Made by a program: the position numbers and the translations under genes. A DNA stretch of 49,524 nucleotides from positions 1-49,524 of the forward strand of contig PEAD01000023.1 in the NCBI GenBank assembly GCA_002753335.1, written 5' to 3'. Position 1 is the first letter of the stretch. Every line of letters begins with the position of its first letter. Below are positions 18,690 through 26,177 of this stretch, in pieces. The notes under the pieces were generated by a model. The model was given only the letters and a program-made list of their open reading frames with translations, was not told the DNA's origin and ran no database searches. This DNA comes from Nitrospirae bacterium MYbin3 (GTDB lineage: Bacteria > Nitrospirota > Thermodesulfovibrionia > Thermodesulfovibrionales > Dissulfurispiraceae).

Positions 18690-19463
18690 ATGCGGCAGAG
18701 AAAAATTAAGCTCCTGATACAGTACGACGGCACAGATTATTGCGGCTGGCAGGTTCAACCGAACGGCATTTCTATTCAGGGGCTTATTCAGGATGCGCTA
18801 TCAGAAATAACCGGTGTAGCTGTGCGGCTTACGGCAGCCGGACGAACGGATGCCGGTGTTCATGCGCTAGCACAGGTTGCGGCATTCAATACAGAGTCGT
18901 CACTTGAAGCCGAAATATTCCAAAAGGCACTCAACGCTAATTTGCCCTATCCTATCAGGATTATAAATGCCAGTGAAACATCAAAGGAATTTCATCCGCG
19001 TTTTGATGCCAAACATAAAACCTATTTTTATATGATAACCACTGATAAAATTTTATCTCCGTTCATTGCACGATATGCCTGGCACCTGCCTTATAAATTA
19101 GACATCGACGCAATGATAGCAGGTTCTTTGAAACTTATAGGAACGCATGATTTCTCGGCATTTCGCGGAAGCGGCTGCGGAGCTAAAAGCACCGTCAGGA
19201 CAATTCATGACATAAACGTTGAAAAAATCGAAGGCATGGATTTTATGTCAGCAAATATAGGCGGCTCTTTTATAAAAATACGCATCACGGCAGATGCGTT
19301 TCTGCGCCACATGGTGAGAAACATTTCAGGTACACTTGTCGATACGGGCAGGGGGAAAACTAAGGCCGATAAAATTGGAGAAATTCTTGAGTCTAAAAAG
19401 AGGCCTCTTGCAGGGCCAACCGCACCTGCAAGAGGCCTCTTCCTTGAAAAGGTTGTTTACTAA
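18690..19463 (+). CDS. truA: tRNA pseudouridine synthase A
   Basis: Makes pseudouridine at positions 38-40 of the tRNA anticodon arm. The 257 residues have the normal length. The N-terminal YDGTDYCGWQVQ and the catalytic GRTDAGVHA with D54 are intact, followed by HPRFDAKHKTYFY and the RHMVRN motif. The C-terminus AGPTAPARGLFLEKVVY is typical. The codons for that C-terminus form a perfect 17-bp hairpin (19398-19441). It lies 36 bases after the histidine kinase gene, with no clear ribosome site. Confidence 0.96.
   Translation: MRQRKIKLLIQYDGTDYCGWQVQPNGISIQGLIQDALSEITGVAVRLTAAGRTDAGVHALAQVAAFNTESSLEAEIFQKALNANLPYPIRIINASETSKEFHPRFDAKHKTYFYMITTDKILSPFIARYAWHLPYKLDIDAMIAGSLKLIGTHDFSAFRGSGCGAKSTVRTIHDINVEKIEGMDFMSANIGGSFIKIRITADAFLRHMVRNISGTLVDTGRGKTKADKIGEILESKKRPLAGPTAPARGLFLEKVVY
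19398..19441. repeat. Perfect 17-bp hairpin inside the 3' end of truA
   Basis: AAGAGGCCTCTTGCAGG (19398-19414) and its exact reverse complement (19425-19441) are separated by 10 bases, within codons of the conserved truA C-terminus. Each arm also contains the 12-bp palindrome AAGAGGCCTCTT. No T tract follows on either strand. Confidence 0.9.
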
Positions 19464-19527
19464 AATCCAAGCTTAATCCGAAAACTCCGAATAGCAAAAA
19501 ACGATCAAATCAAAATGACGCACATGT

Positions 19528-20739
19528 TCAGCGGGAAGCCCTGCGAGCACCACCTACTCTGCCAGTCATAACTTTACCTGCACCTTTGCCAATGCTCGTA
19601 TCCCGCGGCGGTGCAGCCTTATTGTAATCAAACCCTTCAATTGTGCGGCGCTCAACCGTTTCACCAAGCACGCGCTCAATACTGCGTACCATATCAGCAT
19701 CTTCGCGTGTAATAAAAGTGAATGCATCTCCTGTTTTTGCTGCGCGTCCGGTGCGCCCGATCCTGTGCGTGTACGCATCAGAAGTATCAGGCATATCATA
19801 GTTGATAACATGCGAGATCTGAGACACATCAATCCCTCGAGCAGCAATATCTGTAGCAACAAGCACCTGAAAAATACCGCTGCGAAAACCGTTCATTGCG
19901 GCCTGTCTGCGTGCCTGTGAAAGGTTTCCCTGAAGAGATGCTGCCCGATACCCCGCCTTTTCCAACTGCTCACCCACCCTTTTGGCACGATGCTTGGTGC
20001 GGGTAAAAACCAGTACAGATTCTGTGTCGGTATGGCGCATCAACTCAAGCAGCAGCGCGGTTTTGAGATGCTGTTCAACAGGATAAAGCGCGTGTGAAAC
20101 CGTACTGGCCGGAACAGAATCGTTCACCTGTACCGTCACAGGTGAATGCAAAACATCCTTGGCCAGTTTTCTTATATCATCAGGCATTGTCGCCGAAAAC
20201 ATCAAAGTCTGGCGCTTAGCCGGCACATGTTTTATTATCTTTCTGATGTCAGGAAGAAAGCCCATGTCAAACATATGGTCAGCCTCATCCAGCACCAAGA
20301 CTTCCATATGCGACAAGTTAATAGTGCCCTGCTTTATGTGATCCAGCAGCCGCCCGGGGCAGGCAACAACAATTTCAACACCAAGCCTCAGCTTCTCTAC
20401 TTGCGGATTAAAGCCGACTCCTCCATAAATAGTTGCGCTCCTAAGGCCGGTCTGGCGGCCAAGAGTTACAATTGCATCATGTATCTGCTCCGCCAGCTCC
20501 CTTGTTGGAGCAATAACAAGAGCCCTTACCTGTTTGCGCCGCCCCTGCATCAACCGATGCAATATTGGAAGCACAAAAGCGGCGGTTTTACCGGTGCCGG
20601 TCTGTGCCAGCCCCATAACATCATGCCCGGTCATCACAGGGGGCACCGCCTTTTCCTGAATAGGCGTAGGCGCAGTGTAACCCGCAGCCTTGACCCCTGC
20701 CGAAACATGGGGGTGAAAATCAAATGCATTAAATTCCAT
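19528..20739 (-). CDS. rhlE: DEAD-box ATP-dependent RNA helicase, RhlE type
   Basis: Cytoplasmic RNA helicase of 403 residues that remodels structured RNA. Motifs in order are the Q motif YTAPTPIQ (~21-28), the Walker A AQTGTGKT (45-52), PTRELAEQI, DEAD (151-154), SAT (182-184) and motif VI HRIGRTGRA. The short basic tail with GFDYN is like RhlE. It is convergent with truA and upstream of the cold-shock gene on the same strand, a pairing that suggests a role in cold adaptation or ribosome assembly. AGGAG precedes the ATG at 20739. Confidence 0.92.
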   Translation of the reverse strand: MEFNAFDFHPHVSAGVKAAGYTAPTPIQEKAVPPVMTGHDVMGLAQTGTGKTAAFVLPILHRLMQGRRKQVRALVIAPTRELAEQIHDAIVTLGRQTGLRSATIYGGVGFNPQVEKLRLGVEIVVACPGRLLDHIKQGTINLSHMEVLVLDEADHMFDMGFLPDIRKIIKHVPAKRQTLMFSATMPDDIRKLAKDVLHSPVTVQVNDSVPASTVSHALYPVEQHLKTALLLELMRHTDTESVLVFTRTKHRAKRVGEQLEKAGYRAASLQGNLSQARRQAAMNGFRSGIFQVLVATDIAARGIDVSQISHVINYDMPDTSDAYTHRIGRTGRAAKTGDAFTFITREDADMVRSIERVLGETVERRTIEGFDYNKAAPPRDTSIGKGAGKVMTGRVGGARRASR

Positions 20740-20787
20740 AAACTCCTTTTTTTCTGCGTTTAACCTGAAAAAGTCGCAACGCTACTA

Positions 20788-20816
20788 ACCATATTTAATT
20801 GAGATTTCTTAGACAA
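20788..20816 (-). promoter_or_regulatory. Putative promoter of the RhlE-type helicase
   Basis: Minus-strand TTGTCT (20811-20816), a 17-base spacer and TATGGT (20788-20793), about 50 bases ahead of the helicase ATG. It lies downstream of the terminator of the cold-shock gene. Confidence 0.45.
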
Positions 20817-20842
20817 TACCAGATTGTTCTGTAGAAGGAAGA

Positions 20843-20877
20843 AGAAGGTGCCTCTCCGCATAGAAGAGACACCTTCT
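20843..20877 (-). terminator. Terminator of the cold-shock gene
   Basis: On the minus strand AGAAGGTGTCTCTTC and GGAGAGGCACCTTCT form a 15-bp stem with two G-U pairs and a 5-base loop, followed by a pyrimidine-rich tail. It starts 9 bases after the cold-shock stop codon. Confidence 0.82.
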
Positions 20878-20885
20878 CAAACTAA

Positions 20886-21086
20886 TTATTGTTTAACTAC
20901 ATTGATTGCCTTAGGACCTTTGGGGCCTTTTTCAACATCAAAGGTGACTTTATCACCTTCGGCGAGACTCTTGAAGCCACTGCCCTGAATTGATGTATGA
21001 TGAACAAAAACATCACTTCCATCTTCACTTGTGATGAAGCCAAAACCCTTACTGTCATTGAACCACTTCACTGTTCCCTGTGCCAT
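20886..21086 (-). CDS. Cold-shock domain protein (CspA family)
   Basis: Single-domain nucleic-acid-binding protein of 66 residues. It starts [18 protein letters not shown], which includes RNP1 (KGFGFI), and RNP2 is VFVHHTSI. Such proteins melt RNA secondary structure and bind single-stranded nucleic acid. A strong AAGGAGG lies 5-6 bases before the ATG. The leader of about 110 bases is highly structured (see 21112-21193), as expected for a gene controlled through its mRNA leader. A promoter is predicted at 21202-21231 and a terminator at 20843-20877, so it is a single-gene unit. Confidence 0.96.
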   Translation of the reverse strand: MAQGTVKWFNDSKGFGFITSEDGSDVFVHHTSIQGSGFKSLAEGDKVTFDVEKGPKGPKAINVVKQ

Positions 21087-21111
21087 GTTTACCTCCTTCT
21101 TTTAAAAACTG

Positions 21112-21193
21112 AATTTTAGAAGCCATTAATAAAAAAAAGCCACAAAGTCAAAAAGTCTTTGTAGCCTTGTGCAGCGCAAAAACTTCTAAAATT
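21112..21193 (-). promoter_or_regulatory. Structured 5' leader of the cold-shock mRNA
   Basis: In the mRNA, AATTTTAGAAG (21193-21183) and CTTCTAAAATT (21122-21112) form a perfect, AT-rich 11-bp stem that closes a 60-base loop. The first arm starts within 2-3 bases of the predicted transcript start, and the second ends about 18 bases before the ribosome site. The loop holds a terminator-like hairpin (21131-21165). The layout suggests a temperature-sensitive leader. Confidence 0.6.
21131..21165 (-). terminator. Intrinsic-terminator-like hairpin in the cold-shock leader
   Basis: On the minus strand GCTACAAAG (21165-21157) and CTTTGTGGC (21147-21139) form a 9-bp stem with one U-G pair and a 9-base loop, directly followed by eight T (21138-21131). 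It could terminate the upstream DksA-like transcript, or act as an attenuator, because the best cold-shock promoter lies upstream of it. Confidence 0.72.
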
Positions 21194-21201
21194 GTACGAT
21201 T

Positions 21202-21231
21202 AGTCTAACATGTTACCTTGCAGTCCGTCAA
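21202..21231 (-). promoter_or_regulatory. Putative promoter of the cold-shock gene
   Basis: Minus-strand TTGACG (21226-21231), an 18-base spacer ending in TGT, and TAGACT (21202-21207) form an extended -10 promoter. The predicted transcript starts near 21195. Confidence 0.5.
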
Positions 21232-21279
21232 TTTAAGTTTTTCTCTTGCTCGGCATATTCTATCTTCAGCTAAAAAAAT

Positions 21280-21927
21280 CTAATAACCTTCTTTCTCCAT
21301 CTTTTCCATTATCTCTTTTTTCTCCTGACAATCCCTGCAAAAGATCGCAAACGGCATAATCTTAAGCCGTTCTTCACTGATGTCATCTCCGCAGTCTTCA
21401 CATGAACCATAAGAGCCGTCATCAATCTTCTGAAGCGCTATATCTATTTTTATCAAAGTTTCACGATGCGTGCTAAGCTGTTTAAGGCTGATATCTTCGG
21501 CAAGGTCAACCACCGAAAGATCTCCGTCATCCATCACAGTCTCCACCAGCTGCTTCTTTTCTCCTAATATATATTTCCTTATTTCTGTTTTGCCTTCCTT
21601 TAGTATTTCCTCGCGCTTAAATATAAGAACTTTGCGGAGACGTTCTCTTCTTGAATCTTCGGTTTCAACGCTCTGCTTTTTCGGTTTCTTTGCTGCAACA
21701 GGAGCAGGCTTTAAGCTCTTTTTATTTGAAGCAGACTTTACCGCAGCAGGTTTTGTTTTTTTAACGCTTGTGGCCTTTGAGTTTTTTGCTGACACCTTCT
21801 GCACGCCCTTGCTCTTTGCCGCTGCTTTAGATACCGCTGCAGCTTTGGGTTTGGCCTTAGGTTTAGACTTAGGCTCCGGTTTGGTCTTACTTTTAGTTTT
21901 ATCGGTTTTTACGTTTTTCTTTTTCAT
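21280..21927 (-). CDS. DksA/TraR-type zinc-finger protein with histone-like basic N-terminus
   Basis: Predicted RNA-polymerase-binding regulator of 215 residues. The C-terminal half (from ~90) has a helical hairpin and the C4 zinc finger with C176/C179 (CEDC) and C197/C200 (CRDC), as in DksA/TraR proteins. Residues 1-86 are a low-complexity Lys/Ala/Pro tail resembling histone H1-like bacterial proteins, which DksA itself lacks. The conserved acidic tip of DksA is not clear here (DDGDLSVVDLAED may correspond). AGGAG precedes the ATG. The basic tail suggests nonspecific nucleic-acid contact. Confidence 0.87.
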   Translation of the reverse strand: MKKKNVKTDKTKSKTKPEPKSKPKAKPKAAAVSKAAAKSKGVQKVSAKNSKATSVKKTKPAAVKSASNKKSLKPAPVAAKKPKKQSVETEDSRRERLRKVLIFKREEILKEGKTEIRKYILGEKKQLVETVMDDGDLSVVDLAEDISLKQLSTHRETLIKIDIALQKIDDGSYGSCEDCGDDISEERLKIMPFAIFCRDCQEKKEIMEKMEKEGY

Positions 21928-21978
21928 TATCTCTCCTCCATCCTGTTAAACATAAGCTTTGAGCCAAAGAAACCAAAA

Positions 21979-22131
21979 CTATACTTGCGGCTTGGATTCC
22001 TGCGCTGCGGAATCTTCTTTAAAAACCTCTATGATGCTTCGCACCTTGATTCCTGCCTGATCTAAGGCCTTCTGCAGATCCATAAGCTTCGCATCGGTAA
22101 CTTTTACTATGTAGTTTGAGTTAAGAGCCAT
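21979..22131 (-). CDS. Small hypothetical protein, 50 aa, behind frr
   Basis: Short open frame starting MALNSNYIVKVTDAKLMDLQ and ending in a polar SKPQV tail. A GGAGGT ribosome site overlaps the last frr codons, and the ATG lies 1 base after the frr TGA, so translational coupling is likely. The predicted fold is a strand, a helix and a strand (~residues 7-38). I do not recognise it and assign no function. Its tight coupling to rpsB-tsf-pyrH-frr argues that it is a real gene. Confidence 0.7.
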   Translation of the reverse strand: MALNSNYIVKVTDAKLMDLQKALDQAGIKVRSIIEVFKEDSAAQESKPQV

Positions 22132-22132
22132 A

Positions 22133-22687
22133 TCAGACCTCCATTATTTCCTTTTCTTTATGCTGAGTAACTTCATCCACTTTGGCAACATAAGAATCGG
22201 TCAGCTTCTGTATCTCATCATGAAATCTTTTAACATCGTCTTCGCTGTAATGTTTTTCTTTTTCGGTTCTCTTGAGCTCATCATTCACATCTCTGCGGAT
22301 ATTCCTGACAGCAACTTTGCCTTCTTCAGCCCTCTTTTTTACAACCTTCACAAGCTGCTTACGCCGCTCTTCGGTCAGCTGTGGAATTATTATCCTTATG
22401 GTTTTGCCGTCATTTCCGGGATTAAGTCCGAGATCAGACTTAAGAATCGCCTTCTCTATTTCTGTTATCAGTTTCGAATCCCATGGCTGAATGGTTATCT
22501 GCCTGCTTTCGGGAATGCCTAAAGTTGCCACCTGGCTCAGCGGGGTCATTGTACCGTAATAATCAACCATGATACCGTCAAGTAATGCAAGCGAGGCCCT
22601 GCCTGTGCGAATAGATCCGTAATCCTTTTTCAGAGACTCTATTGCTCCGTTCATTCTTTCGGTCGCTTTTTTCTTCAACTCCTGCAT
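22133..22687 (-). CDS. frr: Ribosome recycling factor
   Basis: Splits post-termination ribosomes together with EF-G. The 184 residues have the normal length for this tRNA-shaped two-domain protein. Characteristic segments are [13 protein letters not shown] (~27-39), [20 protein letters not shown] and GNDGKTIRI, and the C-terminal helix carries the [17 protein letters not shown] motif. It follows pyrH by 12 bases in the order rpsB-tsf-pyrH-frr. Confidence 0.98.
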   Translation of the reverse strand: MQELKKKATERMNGAIESLKKDYGSIRTGRASLALLDGIMVDYYGTMTPLSQVATLGIPESRQITIQPWDSKLITEIEKAILKSDLGLNPGNDGKTIRIIIPQLTEERRKQLVKVVKKRAEEGKVAVRNIRRDVNDELKRTEKEKHYSEDDVKRFHDEIQKLTDSYVAKVDEVTQHKEKEIMEV

Positions 22688-22699
22688 AACGCCCCCTGA

Positions 22700-23431
22700 T
22701 TATTTTGCGGATACTGTAGTTCCTGTTTTCTTTCCTTTGATAAGGTTTCTTATGTTGTCTTTCTTCCTTATATCCAGGACAACTATCGGCAGATTGTTCT
22801 CCATGCACAAAGTTATGGCTGTGGAGTCCATAACCCTTAGGTTTTTCTTCAGCACGTCTATATACGAGATTGCCTCAAATTTTTTTGCTGAGGAATTTTT
22901 TACAGGATCGGCCGAATACACTCCGTCAACCTTCGTGCCTTTGATTATCACATCAGCGCCTATCTCCATCGCCCTTAAAGCTGCAGCCGTGTCGGTGGTA
23001 AAGTAAGGATTCCCTGTGCCTGCAGCAAAAATTACTACACGCCCTTTTTCAAGGTGCCGTATCGCACGTCTTCGAATATAGGGCTCTGCCAGTTCCATCA
23101 TCTGAATAGCAGAAAGTACCCTCGTTGGCTGTTCCAGCCTCTCCAATGCGTTCTGAACAGCAAGCGCATTTATAACGGTAGCCAGCATTCCCATGTAATC
23201 GGCCGAAGCCCTTTCCATGCCTTCAACAGAAGCCTGGACCCCTCTGAAAATATTGCCTCCACCAATTACAACAGCTGTCTGCACACCCATTTCGGCCACT
23301 TTTTTTATTTCGGAGGCCATAAAGCTTACGGTCGCGGGGTCAATGCCATAACCCTTGTCGCCCATCAGCACTTCGCCGCTGAGCTTAAGCAGTATGCGGC
23401 CGTAAACCTTGCCTGAAGTTTTAGCTTTCAC
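22700..23431 (-). CDS. pyrH: Uridylate kinase
   Basis: Phosphorylates UMP to UDP in pyrimidine synthesis, as an amino-acid-kinase-fold hexamer usually regulated by GTP and UTP. The 243-residue protein starts with [18 protein letters not shown] and carries [11 protein letters not shown] (~54-64), the [17 protein letters not shown] segment and [13 protein letters not shown]. Its start overlaps the last 11 bases of tsf, so translation is coupled. Confidence 0.97.
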   Translation of the reverse strand: MKAKTSGKVYGRILLKLSGEVLMGDKGYGIDPATVSFMASEIKKVAEMGVQTAVVIGGGNIFRGVQASVEGMERASADYMGMLATVINALAVQNALERLEQPTRVLSAIQMMELAEPYIRRRAIRHLEKGRVVIFAAGTGNPYFTTDTAAALRAMEIGADVIIKGTKVDGVYSADPVKNSSAKKFEAISYIDVLKKNLRVMDSTAITLCMENNLPIVVLDIRKKDNIRNLIKGKKTGTTVSAK

Positions 23432-24041
23432 AGGATGCGCCTTTGTCCAAACCTTCGCCCAACTGGAATCTGGAAAACCTTCTTATAAGAATATTCTCAC
23501 CCAGCTTTGCGATTTTATTGGTGACTAAATCTTTTATCTTCAGCTTGCCGTCCGGATCTTTTATGAATATCTGGTCCAAAAGACAGAAATCGCTGAAGTA
23601 TTTCTCGAGCTTGCCTTCAACGATTTTATCCACAACCTGAGCAGGTTTATTGGTGACCTGAGCCTTGTAGATCTCTTTTTCCCTAGCTATAACATCAGCT
23701 GGAACTTCTTCCCTCGAAACATACTGCGGGTTGGCCGCCGCAATATGCATTGCAACATCTTTAACCATCTCTCTAAAATCATCGGTCCTTGCCACGAAAT
23801 CGGTCTCGCAGTTGACTTCGATCATAACACCGATTTTGTCCATATGAATATATGTTCCGATAAGCCCCTGCGAAGCAGCCCTGCTTGACTTCTTGGCTGC
23901 GGTGGCAAGCCCTTTTTGCCGCAACATATCTATAGCTTTTTCCATGTCGCCGCCGGATTCGGCAAGCACTCTCTTGCAATCCATAAGGCCTGCTCCGGTT
24001 TTTTCGCGGAGATCTTTTACCATTTCAGCAGTAACTGTCAT
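23421..24041 (-). CDS. tsf: Translation elongation factor Ts
   Basis: Guanine-nucleotide exchange factor for EF-Tu. The 206-residue product is the short form with one dimerisation subdomain, common outside gammaproteobacteria. It has the UBA-like N-terminus [20 protein letters not shown] and the core [13 protein letters not shown] (~80-92), whose DF residues disturb the EF-Tu magnesium site. The ATG overlaps the rpsB TGA, and the 3' end overlaps pyrH. Confidence 0.97.
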   Translation of the reverse strand: MTVTAEMVKDLREKTGAGLMDCKRVLAESGGDMEKAIDMLRQKGLATAAKKSSRAASQGLIGTYIHMDKIGVMIEVNCETDFVARTDDFREMVKDVAMHIAAANPQYVSREEVPADVIAREKEIYKAQVTNKPAQVVDKIVEGKLEKYFSDFCLLDQIFIKDPDGKLKIKDLVTNKIAKLGENILIRRFSRFQLGEGLDKGASCES

Positions 24042-24808
24042 TGTGCTGCTACCTCCTTTGCTTCTTCAGCCGCAGCCTTCTGTTTTGCGGCTTCACCCGC
24101 CTTCTTTTCCTCAATATTCTTTGCATGGGCGCCTTTGCCCTCAAGTATCGCATCCGCCATCTTTGATGATATGAGCTTTATAGCCCTGATGGCATCGTCA
24201 TTGCCCGGTATTACATAATCCGCCTCATCTGGATCGCAGTTCGAGTCAACTACCGCAACAACAGGTATCGAAAGCCTTCTGGCCTCGGCAATGGATATCT
24301 TCTCTTTTCTCGGATCAATTATGAATACCGCACCCGGAAGATTGCCTAAATCTTTTATGCCTATCAGGTTTTTTTCGAGCTTCTCTCTCTCTTTTTCGAG
24401 CTGAGACACCTCTTTTTTTGTCAGCACATTGTATGTGCCATCCTCTTTCATAGTCTCGATCTTTTTAAGCCTATCGATGCTCTTTTTAACGGTGGTAAAG
24501 TTGGTCAGCATGCCGCCTAGCCATCTATTGTTTACATAGTATGCACCGGCTCTCCTAGCCTCTTCTGCTATGGCATCCTGCGCCTGCTTTTTGGTGCCCA
24601 CAAAAAGCACCGACAACCCCGAGGCCGAGATATTTCTCACATAATTGTAAGCCTCTTCGAGCCCCTTAACAGTCTTTTGAAGATCCACGATATGAATACC
24701 GTTTCTCTCGCCGAAGATGTATTTTTTCATCTTCGGGTTCCAGCGTTTTACCTGATGTCCAAAATGAACACCGGCCTCAAGCAGTTCCTTCATCGTTACT
24801 ACAGCCAT
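24038..24808 (-). CDS. rpsB: 30S ribosomal protein S2
   Basis: Ribosomal protein S2, first gene of the rpsB-tsf-pyrH-frr operon. The start at 24808 ([19 protein letters not shown]) is chosen because GAGGAGG lies just ahead and the family begins there. The open frame extends 22 codons further upstream. The 256-residue product contains [24 protein letters not shown] sequence and [12 protein letters not shown]. An Ala/Lys/Glu-rich C-terminal tail follows residue ~225. A leader of roughly 130 bases from the predicted promoter leaves room for S2 autoregulation. Confidence 0.97.
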   Translation of the reverse strand: MAVVTMKELLEAGVHFGHQVKRWNPKMKKYIFGERNGIHIVDLQKTVKGLEEAYNYVRNISASGLSVLFVGTKKQAQDAIAEEARRAGAYYVNNRWLGGMLTNFTTVKKSIDRLKKIETMKEDGTYNVLTKKEVSQLEKEREKLEKNLIGIKDLGNLPGAVFIIDPRKEKISIAEARRLSIPVVAVVDSNCDPDEADYVIPGNDDAIRAIKLISSKMADAILEGKGAHAKNIEEKKAGEAAKQKAAAEEAKEVAAQ

Positions 24809-24943
24809 TTTACTTCCTCCTCTGGTTTTTTCCTCCGCCAATCCCCTTAAACCCGCCATACATCTGCGGCGCACTTTTTACGCTTTGCTGACTTGGGCGA
24901 GACCGTCATGGGACTTTTACCGGCGTGTGTTTTTTAGGTAAGA

Positions 24944-24973
24944 AAGATAGCATGAATCGTCTTGATTTTTCAA
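24944..24973 (-). promoter_or_regulatory. Putative rpsB operon promoter
   Basis: Minus-strand TTGAAA (24968-24973), an 18-base spacer and TATCTT (24944-24949). It lies just downstream of the terminator at 24999-25031 and about 135 bases ahead of the rpsB ATG. Confidence 0.5.
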
Positions 24974-24998
24974 GCGGATTTTGCACATCTTACAAAAA

Positions 24999-25031
24999 AA
25001 GGCCGGAACGCCCCAAAAGCGCTCCGGCCTT
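24999..25031 (-). terminator. Intrinsic terminator of the cytochrome operon
   Basis: On the minus strand AAGGCCGGAGCGC and GCGTTCCGGCCTT form a 13-bp stem with one G-U pair and a 7-base loop, followed by a run of T (24994-25000). It starts 19 bases after the stop of the dodecaheme cytochrome gene. Confidence 0.93.
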
Positions 25032-25049
25032 AGCAATGCTAATGCAAAA

Positions 25050-26144
25050 TCACTTATGACATTTATCGCACTGTGTTGCTTCTGAAGCTGCTTTGCCGTT
25101 GTGACAGGCGCCGCAGAATTTGCCCTGATATATATCGCCCATATTCATCTTGCTAGCACCTTTTTTTGTCACAAAAAGTTTTGGATGGCATTCAGCGCAT
25201 TTGAACATGTTTGCATGAAAGTCGTGGCTGAATATGACCGGCCCTGCTCCTGAAGGTTTGTAATTGAGGGGTTGCGGCATAGGGGTTTTCTTAGCATGAC
25301 ATTTCGCGCAGTCATCCGCAGATGAAGCCTTCTGCCCGTTATGGCATGAATAACAGAACTTGTTTGCACTATGATCCGCAAATGTGATCTTGGATGAACC
25401 CTTTTTCATCTGAAAAACCTTGTTGTGGCAGTCGGAGCATTTTGCCATCGCCTTATGGTTGTCATGGCTGAACTTAACAGCTGTGTCGCCTTTGCCGAAA
25501 TTTATTGATGCAGGCAATGAGATCTTGGCATGGCACTTATTGCAGTCATCGTATGAGAAAGCCATCTGCCCGTTGTGGCATCTGTAACAGTATTTGTTTG
25601 TGCTGTGGTCAGCAAAAGAGATTTTATTCCGGCCTTTCTTCATCTCAAAAAGTGATGAATGGCATGCACTGCAACCCAAACTCTTTGTATGCGGTTCATG
25701 TTTGAAGCTGACCGCAAATTTGCCCTTGCCCATAGACATGGCTTCTTTGGGTCCGAATACCTGTTTCTTCACATTTTGTGGTTTGTCTTCTTTGGCCTTC
25801 AGCTCTTTGACCCCGCCGTGGCAGCGTGCGCATTGGGTGTTGGATGCAAAGGCGGTCTTGCCGTCATGGCAGGCGCCGCAATACTTGCCCTTGTAAAATG
25901 CATCCATCTTAAAGTCACTTTTCCCCTGAGCATTAAGCGCCTTAGGCTCAAAGAGCTTTGGATGACATTTGTCGCATGCAAGCCCCTTATCTTCTACATG
26001 TATTTTGTGGCTGAATACGACCGACTTTACCGGTTTGGTATAAACTATGTCGCCTCCGTGCGACACACCGAAAACAGAACTGCCGTAGATCAGCGCCGCT
26101 GTCCATAAAACAAGTGCAATAAAAATTGTACGAATTTGTTTCAT
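25050..26144 (-). CDS. Periplasmic dodecaheme cytochrome c, four c7-type triheme modules
   Basis: Exported cytochrome of 364 residues with a signal peptide (~1-28). The ATG at 26144 is chosen for its AAAGGTGGA ribosome site. A frame start 5 codons upstream lacks one. Twelve CXXCH heme motifs are present, three in each of four modules (~32-111, 139-207, 216-285, 297-364). Each module has a FSH-x-x-H-like segment supplying axial histidines. Modules 2 and 3 resemble each other, as do 1 and 4. This is the architecture of the Geobacter 12-heme 'nanowire' cytochromes built from c7 units. It probably carries electrons through the periplasm for the NrfD and Fe-S subunits encoded just upstream. Confidence 0.95.
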   Translation of the reverse strand: MKQIRTIFIALVLWTAALIYGSSVFGVSHGGDIVYTKPVKSVVFSHKIHVEDKGLACDKCHPKLFEPKALNAQGKSDFKMDAFYKGKYCGACHDGKTAFASNTQCARCHGGVKELKAKEDKPQNVKKQVFGPKEAMSMGKGKFAVSFKHEPHTKSLGCSACHSSLFEMKKGRNKISFADHSTNKYCYRCHNGQMAFSYDDCNKCHAKISLPASINFGKGDTAVKFSHDNHKAMAKCSDCHNKVFQMKKGSSKITFADHSANKFCYSCHNGQKASSADDCAKCHAKKTPMPQPLNYKPSGAGPVIFSHDFHANMFKCAECHPKLFVTKKGASKMNMGDIYQGKFCGACHNGKAASEATQCDKCHK

Positions 26145-26177
26145 GTATCCACCTTTCATAATTTTTTTCCTATTATA

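Noticed and set aside
24809..24874. N-terminal extension of rpsB to 24874
   Set aside because: It overlaps the GAGGAGG ribosome site and adds residues not found in S2 proteins.
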